A DNA stretch of 64,000 bases, taken from the NCBI RefSeq assembly GCF_025837095.1, contig NZ_CP107551.1, positions 248,001 to 312,000 of the forward strand. The letters run 5' to 3'. Every line of letters starts with the position of its first letter. Position 1 is the stretch's first letter. The DNA is from Rhodococcus sp. Z13. GTDB lineage: Bacteria > Actinomycetota > Actinomycetes > Mycobacteriales > Mycobacteriaceae. Below the pieces are notes generated by a model. It searched no databases, was not told the origin of the DNA, and was given only the letters and a program-made list of their open reading frames with translations. Both the position numbers and the translations under genes were made by a program. Shown in pieces: positions 20,205 to 29,154 of this stretch.

Positions 20205-22547
20205 GTGGCGACCTACCTGTATCGGCTGGGCAAGTTCGCCTACCGGCGAAAAGGCGCAGTCCTGTCCGTATGGATCGTGATCCTCGTGCTCTTCGGAGTG
20301 GGTGCGGCGACGCTGGCCGGTCCCACGACCGACTCGTTCTCGCTGCCGGGCACCCCGGCCCAGAAGACGCAGGACCTGATGGCGGAGCGTTTCCCCTCCG
20401 CCGACGATCCGATGAACGCGCTCAGCGCCCGCTACGTCTTCGCCGCGCCGGAGGGGCAGACGCTCGACGAGCCCGCCAACATGGCCGCCGTCGACGAGGT
20501 GCTCGCCGCGATCCGCGGCATCGACAAGGTCTCCGCGCCGGCCAAGGTCGACCCGGCCACCGCCACGCCCGAGGAACAGGCCGGTGCCCTGGTCAACCCG
20601 GTGCTCGCCGACGCCGGTCTCGTCGAGCAGATGAAGGCCGCCGGGGCGGAGCAGGGCCTGCCCGAGGAGGCCGCGCTCGCGAACGCCGCCGCGCTGTCGC
20701 CGCTGAGCGCCGACCGCACCGTCGGCTTCGTCACCGTCCCCTTCGACGGTGGGATCACCGACGTCGACGACACGATGCGCGAGCAGATCGCCGCTGCCGC
20801 GGAGGTCGGCCGGGACGCCGGGCTGACCGTCGAGGTCAGTGGCACCGCCGCCGCCGAGATGGAGACCCCGGGTGGTTCCTCCGAGCTGATCGGCATCGTC
20901 ATCGCCGCGATCGTCCTCACCCTGACCTTCGGCTCGCTGGTCGCCGCGGGCCTGCCGCTGATCACCGCGCTGGTCGGTGTCGGTATCGGCAGCATGGGCA
21001 TCACCATCGCCACCGGTTTCGCCGACCTGAGCTCGATGACCCCGACGCTCGCGATCATGATCGGCCTGGCCGTCGCGATCGACTACTCGCTGTTCATCGT
21101 CTCCCGGTTCCGGCACGAGATCACCGTCACCGACGACCGCGCCGAGGCCGCGGGCCGGGCCGTGGGCACCGCCGGTTCCGCCGTCGTCTTCGCCGGCCTG
21201 ACGGTCATCATCGCCCTGGCGGCGCTGAGCGTCGTGGGCATCCCGTTCCTGTCCGCCATGGGGTACGCTGCGGCGTTCACCGTGTTCATGGCCGTGCTGA
21301 TCGCCATCAGCCTGCTGCCCGCCGTGCTGTCGCTGTTCGGCGAGAAGGTCTTCGCCGGCCGCATCCCCGGCCTGAAGTCCACCGACGCCGAGGGCGACTC
21401 GGACACCCCGCGCGCCGCGGTGAAGTTCGCCGGCCTGCTGACCCGCCGCCCGCTGGTGCCGCTGCTCGTCGGTGTCCTGCTGCTCGGTGCGCTGGCCCTG
21501 CCCGCGACCGCGCTGCGCCTGGCACTGCCGACCGAGGCGACCGGCGATCCCGCGACCAGCGCCCGCAAGGCCTACGACCTGGTCGACGAGGGCTTCGGCC
21601 CGGGCCGCAACGGCCCGCTGATCGTCGTCGCCGACGCCCGCGACGCGAACGTCGAGGCGCCGGTGGCGTTCGGGGCGGTCGTCGCCTCGCTCACCGAGCA
21701 CGACGAGGTCGTCAACGCGCAGATCGTGGCGGTCGACGAGGCGGGCGACACCGCCCAGATCCTCGTCACCCCGCGCAGCGGCCCGAGCGACGAGGCCACC
21801 ATGGAACTCGTCGACTCCATCCGCGGCGAGGAGGCGCAGCTGCAGGACGAGTACGGCGTCTCCTACGGCATCACCGGCCAGACCGCACTCGAGGGCGACA
21901 TCTCCGAGAGCCTGCAGAGCGCGCTCGTGCCGTACCTCGCGGTCGTGGTGGGCCTCGCGTTCATCCTGCTCATGCTGGTGTTCCGTTCGATCCTGGTGCC
22001 GCTCACCGCGACGCTCGGGTTCCTGCTCAGCGTCCTGGCCACCTTCGGTGCGACCGTCGCGGTGTTCCAGGAGGGCTGGGGCGGCCTGATCGCCAACCCG
22101 CAGCCCATCGTCAGCTTCATGCCGATCTTCCTGATCGGTGTGGTCTTCGGTCTGGCCATGGACTACCAGGTGTTCCTGGTGACGCGTATGCGTGAGGAGT
22201 TCGTGCACGGCGCGTCCGCGAAGGACGCGGTGGTCGCCGGCTTCGGTCACGGTGCCCGCGTGGTCAGCGCCGCTGCGATCATCATGATCTCGGTGTTCGC
22301 GGCCTTCATCGCCGAACCGAACTCGCTGATCAAGTCGATGGGCTTCGCGCTCGCCGCCGCCGTCTTCTTCGACGCCTTCGTCGTCCGCATGGTGATCATC
22401 CCGTCGGTGATGGCGCTGCTCGGCGACAAGGCGTGGTGGCTGCCGAAGTGGCTCGACCGGGTCCTTCCCAACGTCGACGTCGAGGGCGAGAAGCTCACCC
22501 GCGAACTCGCCGCCGACTCCGCCGGCTCGGAAGCCGCGCGGGTGTGA
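20205..22547 (+). CDS. MMPL family (RND superfamily) transporter
   Basis: The 780-residue protein is a proton-driven membrane exporter of the MMPL group, which moves lipids or drugs. It shows two homologous halves, each a helix, a large extracytoplasmic domain and a helical bundle. The proton-relay Asp-Tyr pairs are visible as AIDYSLFIVSRFR in the first half and AMDYQVFLVTRMRE in the second. The length is typical of the shorter actinobacterial MMPL proteins. The start is the GTG at 20205 behind AGAAAGGG. It is the target of the preceding TetR gene. A 14-bp hairpin follows the stop. Confidence 0.93.
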   Translation: MATYLYRLGKFAYRRKGAVLSVWIVILVLFGVGAATLAGPTTDSFSLPGTPAQKTQDLMAERFPSADDPMNALSARYVFAAPEGQTLDEPANMAAVDEVLAAIRGIDKVSAPAKVDPATATPEEQAGALVNPVLADAGLVEQMKAAGAEQGLPEEAALANAAALSPLSADRTVGFVTVPFDGGITDVDDTMREQIAAAAEVGRDAGLTVEVSGTAAAEMETPGGSSELIGIVIAAIVLTLTFGSLVAAGLPLITALVGVGIGSMGITIATGFADLSSMTPTLAIMIGLAVAIDYSLFIVSRFRHEITVTDDRAEAAGRAVGTAGSAVVFAGLTVIIALAALSVVGIPFLSAMGYAAAFTVFMAVLIAISLLPAVLSLFGEKVFAGRIPGLKSTDAEGDSDTPRAAVKFAGLLTRRPLVPLLVGVLLLGALALPATALRLALPTEATGDPATSARKAYDLVDEGFGPGRNGPLIVVADARDANVEAPVAFGAVVASLTEHDEVVNAQIVAVDEAGDTAQILVTPRSGPSDEATMELVDSIRGEEAQLQDEYGVSYGITGQTALEGDISESLQSALVPYLAVVVGLAFILLMLVFRSILVPLTATLGFLLSVLATFGATVAVFQEGWGGLIANPQPIVSFMPIFLIGVVFGLAMDYQVFLVTRMREEFVHGASAKDAVVAGFGHGARVVSAAAIIMISVFAAFIAEPNSLIKSMGFALAAAVFFDAFVVRMVIIPSVMALLGDKAWWLPKWLDRVLPNVDVEGEKLTRELAADSAGSEAARV

Positions 22548-22556
22548 CGACCTGCG

Positions 22557-22587
22557 GGGCGGTCACGGACCCGGTCCGTGACCGCCC
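22557..22587 (+). terminator. Hairpin after the MMPL gene
   Basis: A perfect 14-bp stem (22557-22570 with 22574-22587) encloses a 3-nt loop, 9 nt after the MMPL stop. No T-run follows, so it may be a weak or Rho-assisted terminator. Confidence 0.65.
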
Positions 22588-22635
22588 GCCCGTCGATGAA
22601 CCGTCCCGTCCGAGCCCGCAGGTAGCGTGATGCCC

Positions 22636-24363
22636 ATGTTGCTACGGCTGTTGCGCCGCTTTCTGGCGCCGTATCGGGGTGCCCTGCTTGCAGTGGTGCT
22701 CCTGCAGCTCGTCGCCACCGGGGGGATGTTGTTGCTGCCGAGCCTCAACGCCGACATCATCGATCGGGGCGTGGCGGTCGGGGACGTCGGTTACATCACC
22801 CGCACCGGCATGACGATGCTCGGCATCAGCGCCGTCGAGATCGCGGCGTCGATCGGTGCGGTGTACTTCGCGGCGCGCGCCGCCATGGGGTTCGGCCGCG
22901 ACGTGCGGCTCGCGCTGGTGCGCAGCGTGGGCCGGTTCTCCGCCCGCGAGTTCGGCACCTTCGGTGCCCCGTCGCTGATCACCCGCAACACCAACGACGT
23001 CCAGCAGGTCCAGATGCTCGTGCTGGTGACCTGCACGATCGTGGTGACCTCCCCGATCATGGCGTTCGGCGGTGTGATCATGGCGCTGCGCGAGGACGTG
23101 GGCACCTCGCTCGTGCTCGTCGTCGCGATCCCGGTGCTGATCTTCACGATGGTCACGCTGATCGCGCTCATGCTGCCCGGCTTCCGGGTGATGCAGACCC
23201 GCATCGACGTCGTCAACCGGGTGCTGCGCGAGCAGATCACCGGTATCCGGGTGATCCGCGCGTTCGTCCGCGACGAGACCGAACGTGGCCGCTTCGACGT
23301 CGCCAACGACGACCTCACCGCCACCGCGCTGCGTCTGGGGCGGGTCAACGCCGTGCTGTATCCGGCGGTGCTGCTCATCTCCAATGTGAGCACCGTGGCG
23401 GTGCTGTGGGTGGGTGGGCACCGCATCGCCGACGGGCAGATGGAGGTCGGCTCGATCACCGCGATGATCACCTACATCGCGCAGATCCTCATGGCCGTGC
23501 TCATGACGGCCTTCGTCGCGATCCTCGCGCCCCGCGCGTCGGTGTGCGCCGAGCGCATCCTCGACGTCCTCGAGACCGAACCGACCGTCACCGCCCCGGC
23601 CGACCCGGTCCGCGGGCTGCCGCCTCGCGTCACCCTCGAACTGCGTGAGGCCGGCTTCTCCTATCCGGGTGCCGACGCCCCCGTGCTCAGCGGGGTGTCG
23701 TTCCTCGCCGATCCCGGCTCGACCACCGCGATCATCGGTGGCACCGGATCGGGCAAGAGCACCCTGATGCGGCTCGTGCCCCGCCTGATCGACGTCACCG
23801 CCGGCCAGGTCCTCGTCGGCGGCGTCGACGTGCGCGCCCTCGACCCCGAGGAGCTGCGTGCGCGGATCGCCGTGGTCCCGCAGAAGGCCTATCTGTTCTC
23901 CGGCACCGTCGCCGACAACCTCCGGTACGGCCGCGCCGACGCCACCGACGACGAACTGTGGCACGCCCTCGAGGTCGCGCAGGCCGCCGACTTCGTGCAC
24001 CGGATGCCCGAGGGGCTCGGCACCGTCCTGTCGCAGGGCGGCACCACCGTCTCCGGTGGGCAGCGGCAGCGGCTCGCGATCGCGCGGGCCCTCGTCCGCC
24101 GGCCCTCGATCTACCTGTTCGACGATGCGTTCTCGGCGCTCGACCCCGCCACCGACGCCCGGCTGCGCGCCGCGCTCGAACCCGAGACCCGCGACGCCTG
24201 CGTCCTCATCGTCGCGCAGCGGGTGTCGACGGTGCAGGACGCCGACCGCATCGTGGTGCTCGACAACGGCGTCATGGTCGACGTGGGCAGTCATCTCGGT
24301 CTGCTCGGCCGTTGCGAGACCTACGCCGAGATCGTCGAATCGCAGAGGATGGCCACGCTGTGA
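22636..24363 (+). CDS. ABC exporter half-transporter with degenerate ATP site (subunit 1)
   Basis: The 575-residue protein has six membrane helices followed by an ATPase domain. It carries Walker A IIGGTGSGKST (about 365-375), signature VSGGQ and Walker B IYLFDD. The residue after the Walker B Asp is Asp instead of the catalytic Glu (FDDAFSALD), the hallmark of the non-hydrolysing site in heterodimeric exporters such as TmrAB and BmrCD. I chose the ATG at 22636 because TAGCGT (22623-22628) ends 7 nt before it; two earlier in-frame starts exist. The partner gene overlaps the stop by 4 nt. The pair should form one drug or lipid exporter in the cytoplasmic membrane. Confidence 0.9.
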   Translation: MLLRLLRRFLAPYRGALLAVVLLQLVATGGMLLLPSLNADIIDRGVAVGDVGYITRTGMTMLGISAVEIAASIGAVYFAARAAMGFGRDVRLALVRSVGRFSAREFGTFGAPSLITRNTNDVQQVQMLVLVTCTIVVTSPIMAFGGVIMALREDVGTSLVLVVAIPVLIFTMVTLIALMLPGFRVMQTRIDVVNRVLREQITGIRVIRAFVRDETERGRFDVANDDLTATALRLGRVNAVLYPAVLLISNVSTVAVLWVGGHRIADGQMEVGSITAMITYIAQILMAVLMTAFVAILAPRASVCAERILDVLETEPTVTAPADPVRGLPPRVTLELREAGFSYPGADAPVLSGVSFLADPGSTTAIIGGTGSGKSTLMRLVPRLIDVTAGQVLVGGVDVRALDPEELRARIAVVPQKAYLFSGTVADNLRYGRADATDDELWHALEVAQAADFVHRMPEGLGTVLSQGGTTVSGGQRQRLAIARALVRRPSIYLFDDAFSALDPATDARLRAALEPETRDACVLIVAQRVSTVQDADRIVVLDNGVMVDVGSHLGLLGRCETYAEIVESQRMATL

Positions 24364-26249
24364 CGACTCCCGAGGCCGCCGCTCCGTCCCGTCTGCGCAC
24401 CGTCGGCCGGGTGCTCGGCATGCTGCACCCGCACCGCTACGCCGTCTACTCGGTGCTGCTGTCGGCCCTGCTCGGTGTGGTGAGCATGTCGATCGCACCG
24501 TTCGTGCTCGGCCGCGGCACCGACATCATCTTCGACGGCGTGATCGGCATGCAGCTGCCCGCCGGTCTCTCCAAGGAGCAGGCGGTCGCGGAACTGCGCG
24601 CCGACGGCCGCGACCGGTTCGCCGACATGGTCTCCGGCATGGACGTGCTGCCGGGTGCGGGCATCGACTTCACGGCGCTCGGCCGCACCCTGGTCATCGT
24701 GCTCGCGCTGTATCTGCTGTCGTCGGGCCTGATCTGGATCGCCGCCTACGGTCTCAACGAGATCGTGCAGCGCGTCGTGCGCGACATGCGTGCGAGCGTC
24801 GAACGCAAGATCCATCGGCTGCCGCTGCGCTATTTCGACACGCATTCGCGCGGCGACCTGCTCAGCCGGGTCTCCAACGACATCGACAACGTCGCCGCCG
24901 GTATGCAGGAGTCCATCTCACAGCTGGTCCTGGCGGTGATGACCCTGCTGGGGCTCGTGGTGATGATGCTGATCATCTCCCCGCTGCTGGCGCTGATCGC
25001 GATGCTGATCATCCCGGCCTCGGTGGTGGTGACGATGCTGGTGGCCCGCCGTTCCCGCAAGCACTTCGCGGCGCAGTGGGAGACCACCGGCGCGCTCAAC
25101 GGGCAGATCGAGGAGGCCTTCACCGGGCACGAGCTCATCACCGCCTACGGCCGTACCGAGGAGGTGCAGCGCCGCTTCACCGAGACGAACGAGTCGCTGT
25201 ACCAGGCGTCCTACCGCGCCCAGTTCGTGTCGGGTCTGGTGATGCCGTTCGTGACCTTCCTCGGCAACATCGGCTACGTCGTCATCGCGGTGCTCGGTGG
25301 TCTACGGGTCGCGTCGGGCACCGCGACGCTCGGCGACGTGCAGGCGATGATCCAGTACTCGCGGCAGCTCACCCAGCCGCTCGCGCAGATCGGCGCGATG
25401 GTCAACCTGCTGCAGTCCGCGGCGGCGTCCGCGGAGCGGGTGTTCGCGGTGCTCGACGAGCCGGAGGAGGAACCGGAGGCGGCGGTGCCGACGATGCCGT
25501 GGAGCCGTCACGGTCTCGTCGAGTTCGAGGACGTCTCGTTCTCCTACGTCCCCGACCGGCCGCTCATCGAGAACCTGTCGTTGCGCGCCGAGCCGGGCCA
25601 GATGATCGCGATCGTCGGCCCCACGGGCGCCGGCAAGACCACCCTCATCAACCTGATCCTGCGGTTCTACGAGGTCGATTCGGGACGCATCCTCGTCGAC
25701 GGTGTGGACATCAGGGACATGTCCCGAGACGAACTGCGTTCGCGCATCGGCATCGTGCTGCAGGACACCTGGCTGTTCGGCGGCACCATCCGCGAGAACA
25801 TCGCCTACGGCAATCCGGACGCCACCGAGAACCAGATCCTCTCGGCGGCGCGGATGAGTTACGTCGACCGGTTCGTGCGGGCCCTGCCCGAAGGTTACGA
25901 CACGATCATCGACGAGGAGAGCGGCGGCAGCCTCAGCGCCGGTGAACGCCAGCTGATCACGATCGCGCGGGCGTTCGTGTCGAAGCCGTCGATCCTCATC
26001 CTCGACGAGGCCACCAGTTCGGTGGACACCCGCACCGAACTGCTCGTCCAGGAGGCCACGGCCCGGCTGCGCGACGACCGCACCAGTTTCGTCATCGCCC
26101 ACCGCCTGTCCACCATCCGCAACGCCGACCGCATCGTGGTCATGGAGGACGGGCGGATCGTCGAACAGGGCACGCACGAGGCGCTGCTCGAGGCGGACGG
26201 GGCGTACGCGCGGCTGTACGACGCGCAGTTCAAGGCGCTCGTGGACTGA
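24360..26249 (+). CDS. ABC exporter half-transporter with canonical catalytic Glu (subunit 2)
   Basis: The 629-residue protein has six membrane helices and an ATPase domain with Walker A IVGPTGAGKT (about 419-428), a variant signature LSAGE and Walker B ILILDEA with the catalytic Glu. The His switch is in AHRLS. Compared with subunit 1 it has an extra 60-residue insertion after the first helix (GMQLPAGLSKEQAVAEL...). Its GTG overlaps the stop of subunit 1 as GTGA, so the two are made in equal amounts. Opposite departures in the two ATP sites indicate an asymmetric heterodimer. The substrate is unknown. Confidence 0.92.
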   Translation: MTTPEAAAPSRLRTVGRVLGMLHPHRYAVYSVLLSALLGVVSMSIAPFVLGRGTDIIFDGVIGMQLPAGLSKEQAVAELRADGRDRFADMVSGMDVLPGAGIDFTALGRTLVIVLALYLLSSGLIWIAAYGLNEIVQRVVRDMRASVERKIHRLPLRYFDTHSRGDLLSRVSNDIDNVAAGMQESISQLVLAVMTLLGLVVMMLIISPLLALIAMLIIPASVVVTMLVARRSRKHFAAQWETTGALNGQIEEAFTGHELITAYGRTEEVQRRFTETNESLYQASYRAQFVSGLVMPFVTFLGNIGYVVIAVLGGLRVASGTATLGDVQAMIQYSRQLTQPLAQIGAMVNLLQSAAASAERVFAVLDEPEEEPEAAVPTMPWSRHGLVEFEDVSFSYVPDRPLIENLSLRAEPGQMIAIVGPTGAGKTTLINLILRFYEVDSGRILVDGVDIRDMSRDELRSRIGIVLQDTWLFGGTIRENIAYGNPDATENQILSAARMSYVDRFVRALPEGYDTIIDEESGGSLSAGERQLITIARAFVSKPSILILDEATSSVDTRTELLVQEATARLRDDRTSFVIAHRLSTIRNADRIVVMEDGRIVEQGTHEALLEADGAYARLYDAQFKALVD

Positions 26250-26343
26250 TCACCGGACCGGCTCCGGCACGGCCCGCGCGGACTTCTGCGCGCCGTGACG
26301 AAAACCGTTCCCCTCGCGGCGTTGACGCGGCACACTCCGGTGC

Positions 26344-27552
26344 ATGACGAGCCTGATCGGGGACGCTGCACCGGCACCGACAGCGCCGGCGGGGCCTGCG
26401 CGAGTCGACGAGACCACCGCGGCGGGACGCATCCTGCAGGAGCTGCGTCGGGGCGGTCCGGCGACCCGCACGATGCTGGCCACGGCCACCGGGTTCTCCG
26501 CGTCCACCGTCAACCGGGCGGTGGCGGAACTGCTGGCCTACGAACTGCTGTGCGACCGGCCCGATCTCGCTCCGCGCGGGCGGGTGGGCCGCCCCCACGT
26601 GCCCGTCGACCTGAACGCCGACCGGTTCGTGCTCGCCGGTGCTCACGTCGGTGTCCGCGACACCCTCGTCGTGGCGGGAGACCTGTGGGGCAGGGAGCTG
26701 CGCCGCACCACCTTCCCCACCCCCTCGCGACCGGACGAGCTGTTCACCCGGATCGGGGAGACGATCCGCGCCCACGAGCGAGTCCTGCCGGAGCGGGTTC
26801 CGGTGCGCGCCGGGCTGGCGGTCGGCGGCCGGTACGACCGCAGCCGGGGGATCGTCGACCACTCCCGGCTGGGCTGGGCACAACTGCCCGTCGACGCGCT
26901 GTTCGGGTCGGTGGTAGCCACGCCGTACACGGTGGTGCCGCAGGTCGAGGCGATGGCGGAGGTCGAGTACCGGCGTTACGAGGCGACCTTCCGGCACCGC
27001 CCCGCGAGCTGGCTGTACGTCTACGCCCGCGAGACGGTGGCGGTGGCGTGGCTGGTGGACGGGGTCGCGCGGTCGTCCGTCGACGGACCGGGCACCGTCG
27101 CGCATCTGCCCACCGAGTGGCGGGTGCAGTGCGAGTGCGGCCGGGTCGGGTGTCTCGAGGCCGCGGTGGCCGACAGCACCGTCGTCGACATCGCGGTGCG
27201 GTCGGGTGTGCTGCCCGCCGTGGACGGCATCGGGTCGGTGTACGCGGCGGCGGAATCCGGCAACCGGGTGGCGGCCGAATTGCTCCGGCACCGGTCGCAG
27301 GTGCTCGGCCGGGCGGTGGCGCTGGTGCGCGACATCGTCAATCCGGAGGTGGTGACGGTGGGCGGGCAGGCGTTCACCCGCTACGCACCGGCCCGCGCCC
27401 ATGTGCTCGACGGCTATCGCCGGTCGTCGTCGTATCGGGATGTGCCGCTGCGGTTCTCGGACCACGGCGACGAGATCCAGTCCGCGGCGGGGCTGAGTGC
27501 GGCGTCGAGTGCGGTGTTCACCGACCCGATCGGGGCGCTGCAGGCGGTGTGA
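26344..27552 (+). CDS. ROK family transcriptional regulator
   Basis: ROK proteins combine a winged-helix DNA-binding domain with a sugar-kinase-like domain and usually respond to sugars. The 402-residue protein has the N-terminal helix-turn-helix (ATRTMLATATGFSASTVNRAVAELLAYEL, about 40-68). The kinase-like domain follows, with a zinc-binding CECGRVGCLE motif (about 263-272) and the later VVTVGGQAF glycine strand. The ATP-binding DxGxTK motif is poorly kept (GAHVGVRDTLV), which suggests a regulator and not a kinase. It stands alone between the ABC exporter and the convergent lysG, so a target is not obvious. Confidence 0.87.
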   Translation: MTSLIGDAAPAPTAPAGPARVDETTAAGRILQELRRGGPATRTMLATATGFSASTVNRAVAELLAYELLCDRPDLAPRGRVGRPHVPVDLNADRFVLAGAHVGVRDTLVVAGDLWGRELRRTTFPTPSRPDELFTRIGETIRAHERVLPERVPVRAGLAVGGRYDRSRGIVDHSRLGWAQLPVDALFGSVVATPYTVVPQVEAMAEVEYRRYEATFRHRPASWLYVYARETVAVAWLVDGVARSSVDGPGTVAHLPTEWRVQCECGRVGCLEAAVADSTVVDIAVRSGVLPAVDGIGSVYAAAESGNRVAAELLRHRSQVLGRAVALVRDIVNPEVVTVGGQAFTRYAPARAHVLDGYRRSSSYRDVPLRFSDHGDEIQSAAGLSAASSAVFTDPIGALQAV

Positions 27553-27582
27553 GGCTGCACCCGACGGTCGGCGTCCCGAACG

Positions 27583-28479
27583 TCAATGCCCCGAAGGCCG
27601 GTGCAGGATCTCGCCGGCGGTCCGCCGCACCGCGTCGGTGAGGGCGTCGAGCACGGGGGAGTCCAGCCGCCACCGCTGCCAGTAGAGCGGCACGTCGAGT
27701 GGATCGTCGGGGGTCAGGTGCACCAGGTCGGTGGTGTCGGCGACCATCGCGTCGGGCAGCATCGCCCAGCCCAATCCGAGCCGCGCGGCCTCGACGAACT
27801 CCACCGCACCCGGGACGTAGTTGCGCGGCGGGTTCATCCGCCGGCGGGTGCGCCTGCGGACGAAGCGGTCCTGCATGTCGTCCTTGCGGTCGAAGGTGAG
27901 CATCGGTGCGTCCTTCAGCGCGGCGGCGGTCATGCCGTCGGGGAACCACCGTTCGGCGAAGTCCACGCTCGCCATCGCGTGATAGCGCATGGCACCGAGT
28001 TTCTCGGAGGTGCAACCCTGCACCGGTTCGGGGACGGAGGTCACCGCCGCCATCGCGGTGCCGTCGCGCAGCAGGTCCGTCGAATGGAACTCGTCCTCGC
28101 GGTGCAGTTCGAACAGGGCCCGGTAGCGCACCGGCATCCGCGCGAGGGCGCGCAGCATCCAGGTGGACATCGAATCCGCGTTGACGACAAGAGGAATCGT
28201 GGTGTAGTTGCCCTCCGTCGCAGCCAGCCCGAGTTCCTCCGAGGTGTCCTGCTCGAGCCGCGCCACCTGCCGGGCGAGACGCATCACCACCTCGCCGGCC
28301 GGGGTCGCGGTCACGGGTCGGGTCCTCCGCAGCAGCACCTGCCCGACGTGTTGTTCGGGCGACTTGATTCGCTGACTCACCGCGGAGGGTGTGACGCGGA
28401 GAACAGCGGCCGCACCCTCGAAAGTTCCCTCGTCCAATACCGTTGCGAACGTGCGCAGTTGAGCGAAGTCCAGGTCCAT
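27583..28479 (-). CDS. lysG: LysG/ArgP-type LysR regulator of lysine export
   Basis: LysG activates lysE when cytoplasmic lysine, arginine or histidine rises, as shown for Corynebacterium glutamicum. The 298-residue protein opens with a LysR helix-turn-helix (LRTFATVLDEGTFEGAAAVLRVTPSAVSQRIK, about 8-39), and an effector-binding domain follows. The ATG at 28479 fits the family start; longer frames run antisense through lysE. It is divergent from lysE across 72 nt, the standard lysEG layout, which supports the assignment over other LysR roles. Confidence 0.92.
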   Translation of the reverse strand: MDLDFAQLRTFATVLDEGTFEGAAAVLRVTPSAVSQRIKSPEQHVGQVLLRRTRPVTATPAGEVVMRLARQVARLEQDTSEELGLAATEGNYTTIPLVVNADSMSTWMLRALARMPVRYRALFELHREDEFHSTDLLRDGTAMAAVTSVPEPVQGCTSEKLGAMRYHAMASVDFAERWFPDGMTAAALKDAPMLTFDRKDDMQDRFVRRRTRRRMNPPRNYVPGAVEFVEAARLGLGWAMLPDAMVADTTDLVHLTPDDPLDVPLYWQRWRLDSPVLDALTDAVRRTAGEILHRPSGH

Positions 28480-28551
28480 ATCAAGAAACTCTAATGCAGC
28501 TTCAGTAAAACCAACTGTTCTTACGGAGCCGGTCTTCCTAACGTCTACGCC
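28480..28551. promoter_or_regulatory. lysG/lysE divergent control region
   Basis: The 72-nt gap is AT-richer than its surroundings (AACTCTAATGCAGCTTCAG at 28488-28506), as expected for a LysG site. The lysE -10 hexamer TAACGT (28539-28544) ends 7 nt before the lysE ATG, giving a leaderless mRNA. No good -35 is seen, which is consistent with an activator-dependent promoter. Confidence 0.6.
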
Positions 28552-29154
28552 ATGTCCCTCGTCGTCGCCGGTTTCGTCACAGGTCTGTCCCTCATCGTCG
28601 CCATCGGTGCGCAGAACGCCTTCGTCCTGCGCATGGCCATCGCGCGACGATACGTGCTGCCCGTGATCGCGATCTGCGTGCTCTCCGACGCGATCCTCAT
28701 CACCGCCGGCATCGCCGGGATCGCGACGATCCTGGACCGCGCACCCGGCGCGATCGACGTGATCCGCTGGACCGGAGCGGCATTCCTCATCTGCTACGGG
28801 CTCTTCGCGGCGCGGCGTGCCCTGAAGCCGTCGGCGCTGTCCGCCGCACCGGGCGGTGCCGTCACCATCGGTGCAGCCCTGCTGACCTGCCTCGCGCTGA
28901 CCTGGCTCAATCCCCACACCTATCTCGACACCGTGCTCATGCTCGGCTCGGTGGCCAATCACTACGGCGATCCGGGACGCTGGTGGTTCGGCGCCGGCGC
29001 GATCACCGCGAGCATCGTGTGGTTCACCGCGCTCGGCTACGGCGCCCGCTATCTGCGCGCCTGGTTCGCGAAGCCGTCCTCGTGGCGCATCCTCGACGGC
29101 GGTGTCGCGGTGCTCATGCTCGGTCTCGGCGCGGGACTCGTGGCGTCGGCCTGA
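28552..29154 (+). CDS. lysE: L-lysine/L-arginine exporter LysE
   Basis: LysE exports basic amino acids and protects cells from peptide-derived excess. The 200-residue protein has the family signature GLSLIVAIGAQNAFVLR (about 11-27) in the first helix region, about six hydrophobic segments and the conserved LTWLNPHTYLDT block (about 117-128). Pairing with divergent lysG confirms the assignment. Its last 41 nt overlap the 3' end of the convergent CDF transporter gene. Confidence 0.95.
   Translation: MSLVVAGFVTGLSLIVAIGAQNAFVLRMAIARRYVLPVIAICVLSDAILITAGIAGIATILDRAPGAIDVIRWTGAAFLICYGLFAARRALKPSALSAAPGGAVTIGAALLTCLALTWLNPHTYLDTVLMLGSVANHYGDPGRWWFGAGAITASIVWFTALGYGARYLRAWFAKPSSWRILDGGVAVLMLGLGAGLVASA

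Noticed and set aside
20121-22250. A 709-codon open frame on the minus strand
   Set aside because: It lies wholly antisense to the well-supported MMPL gene. Its composition (long runs of His, Asp, Gln, Arg, Gly) is the mirror of GC-rich codon use.
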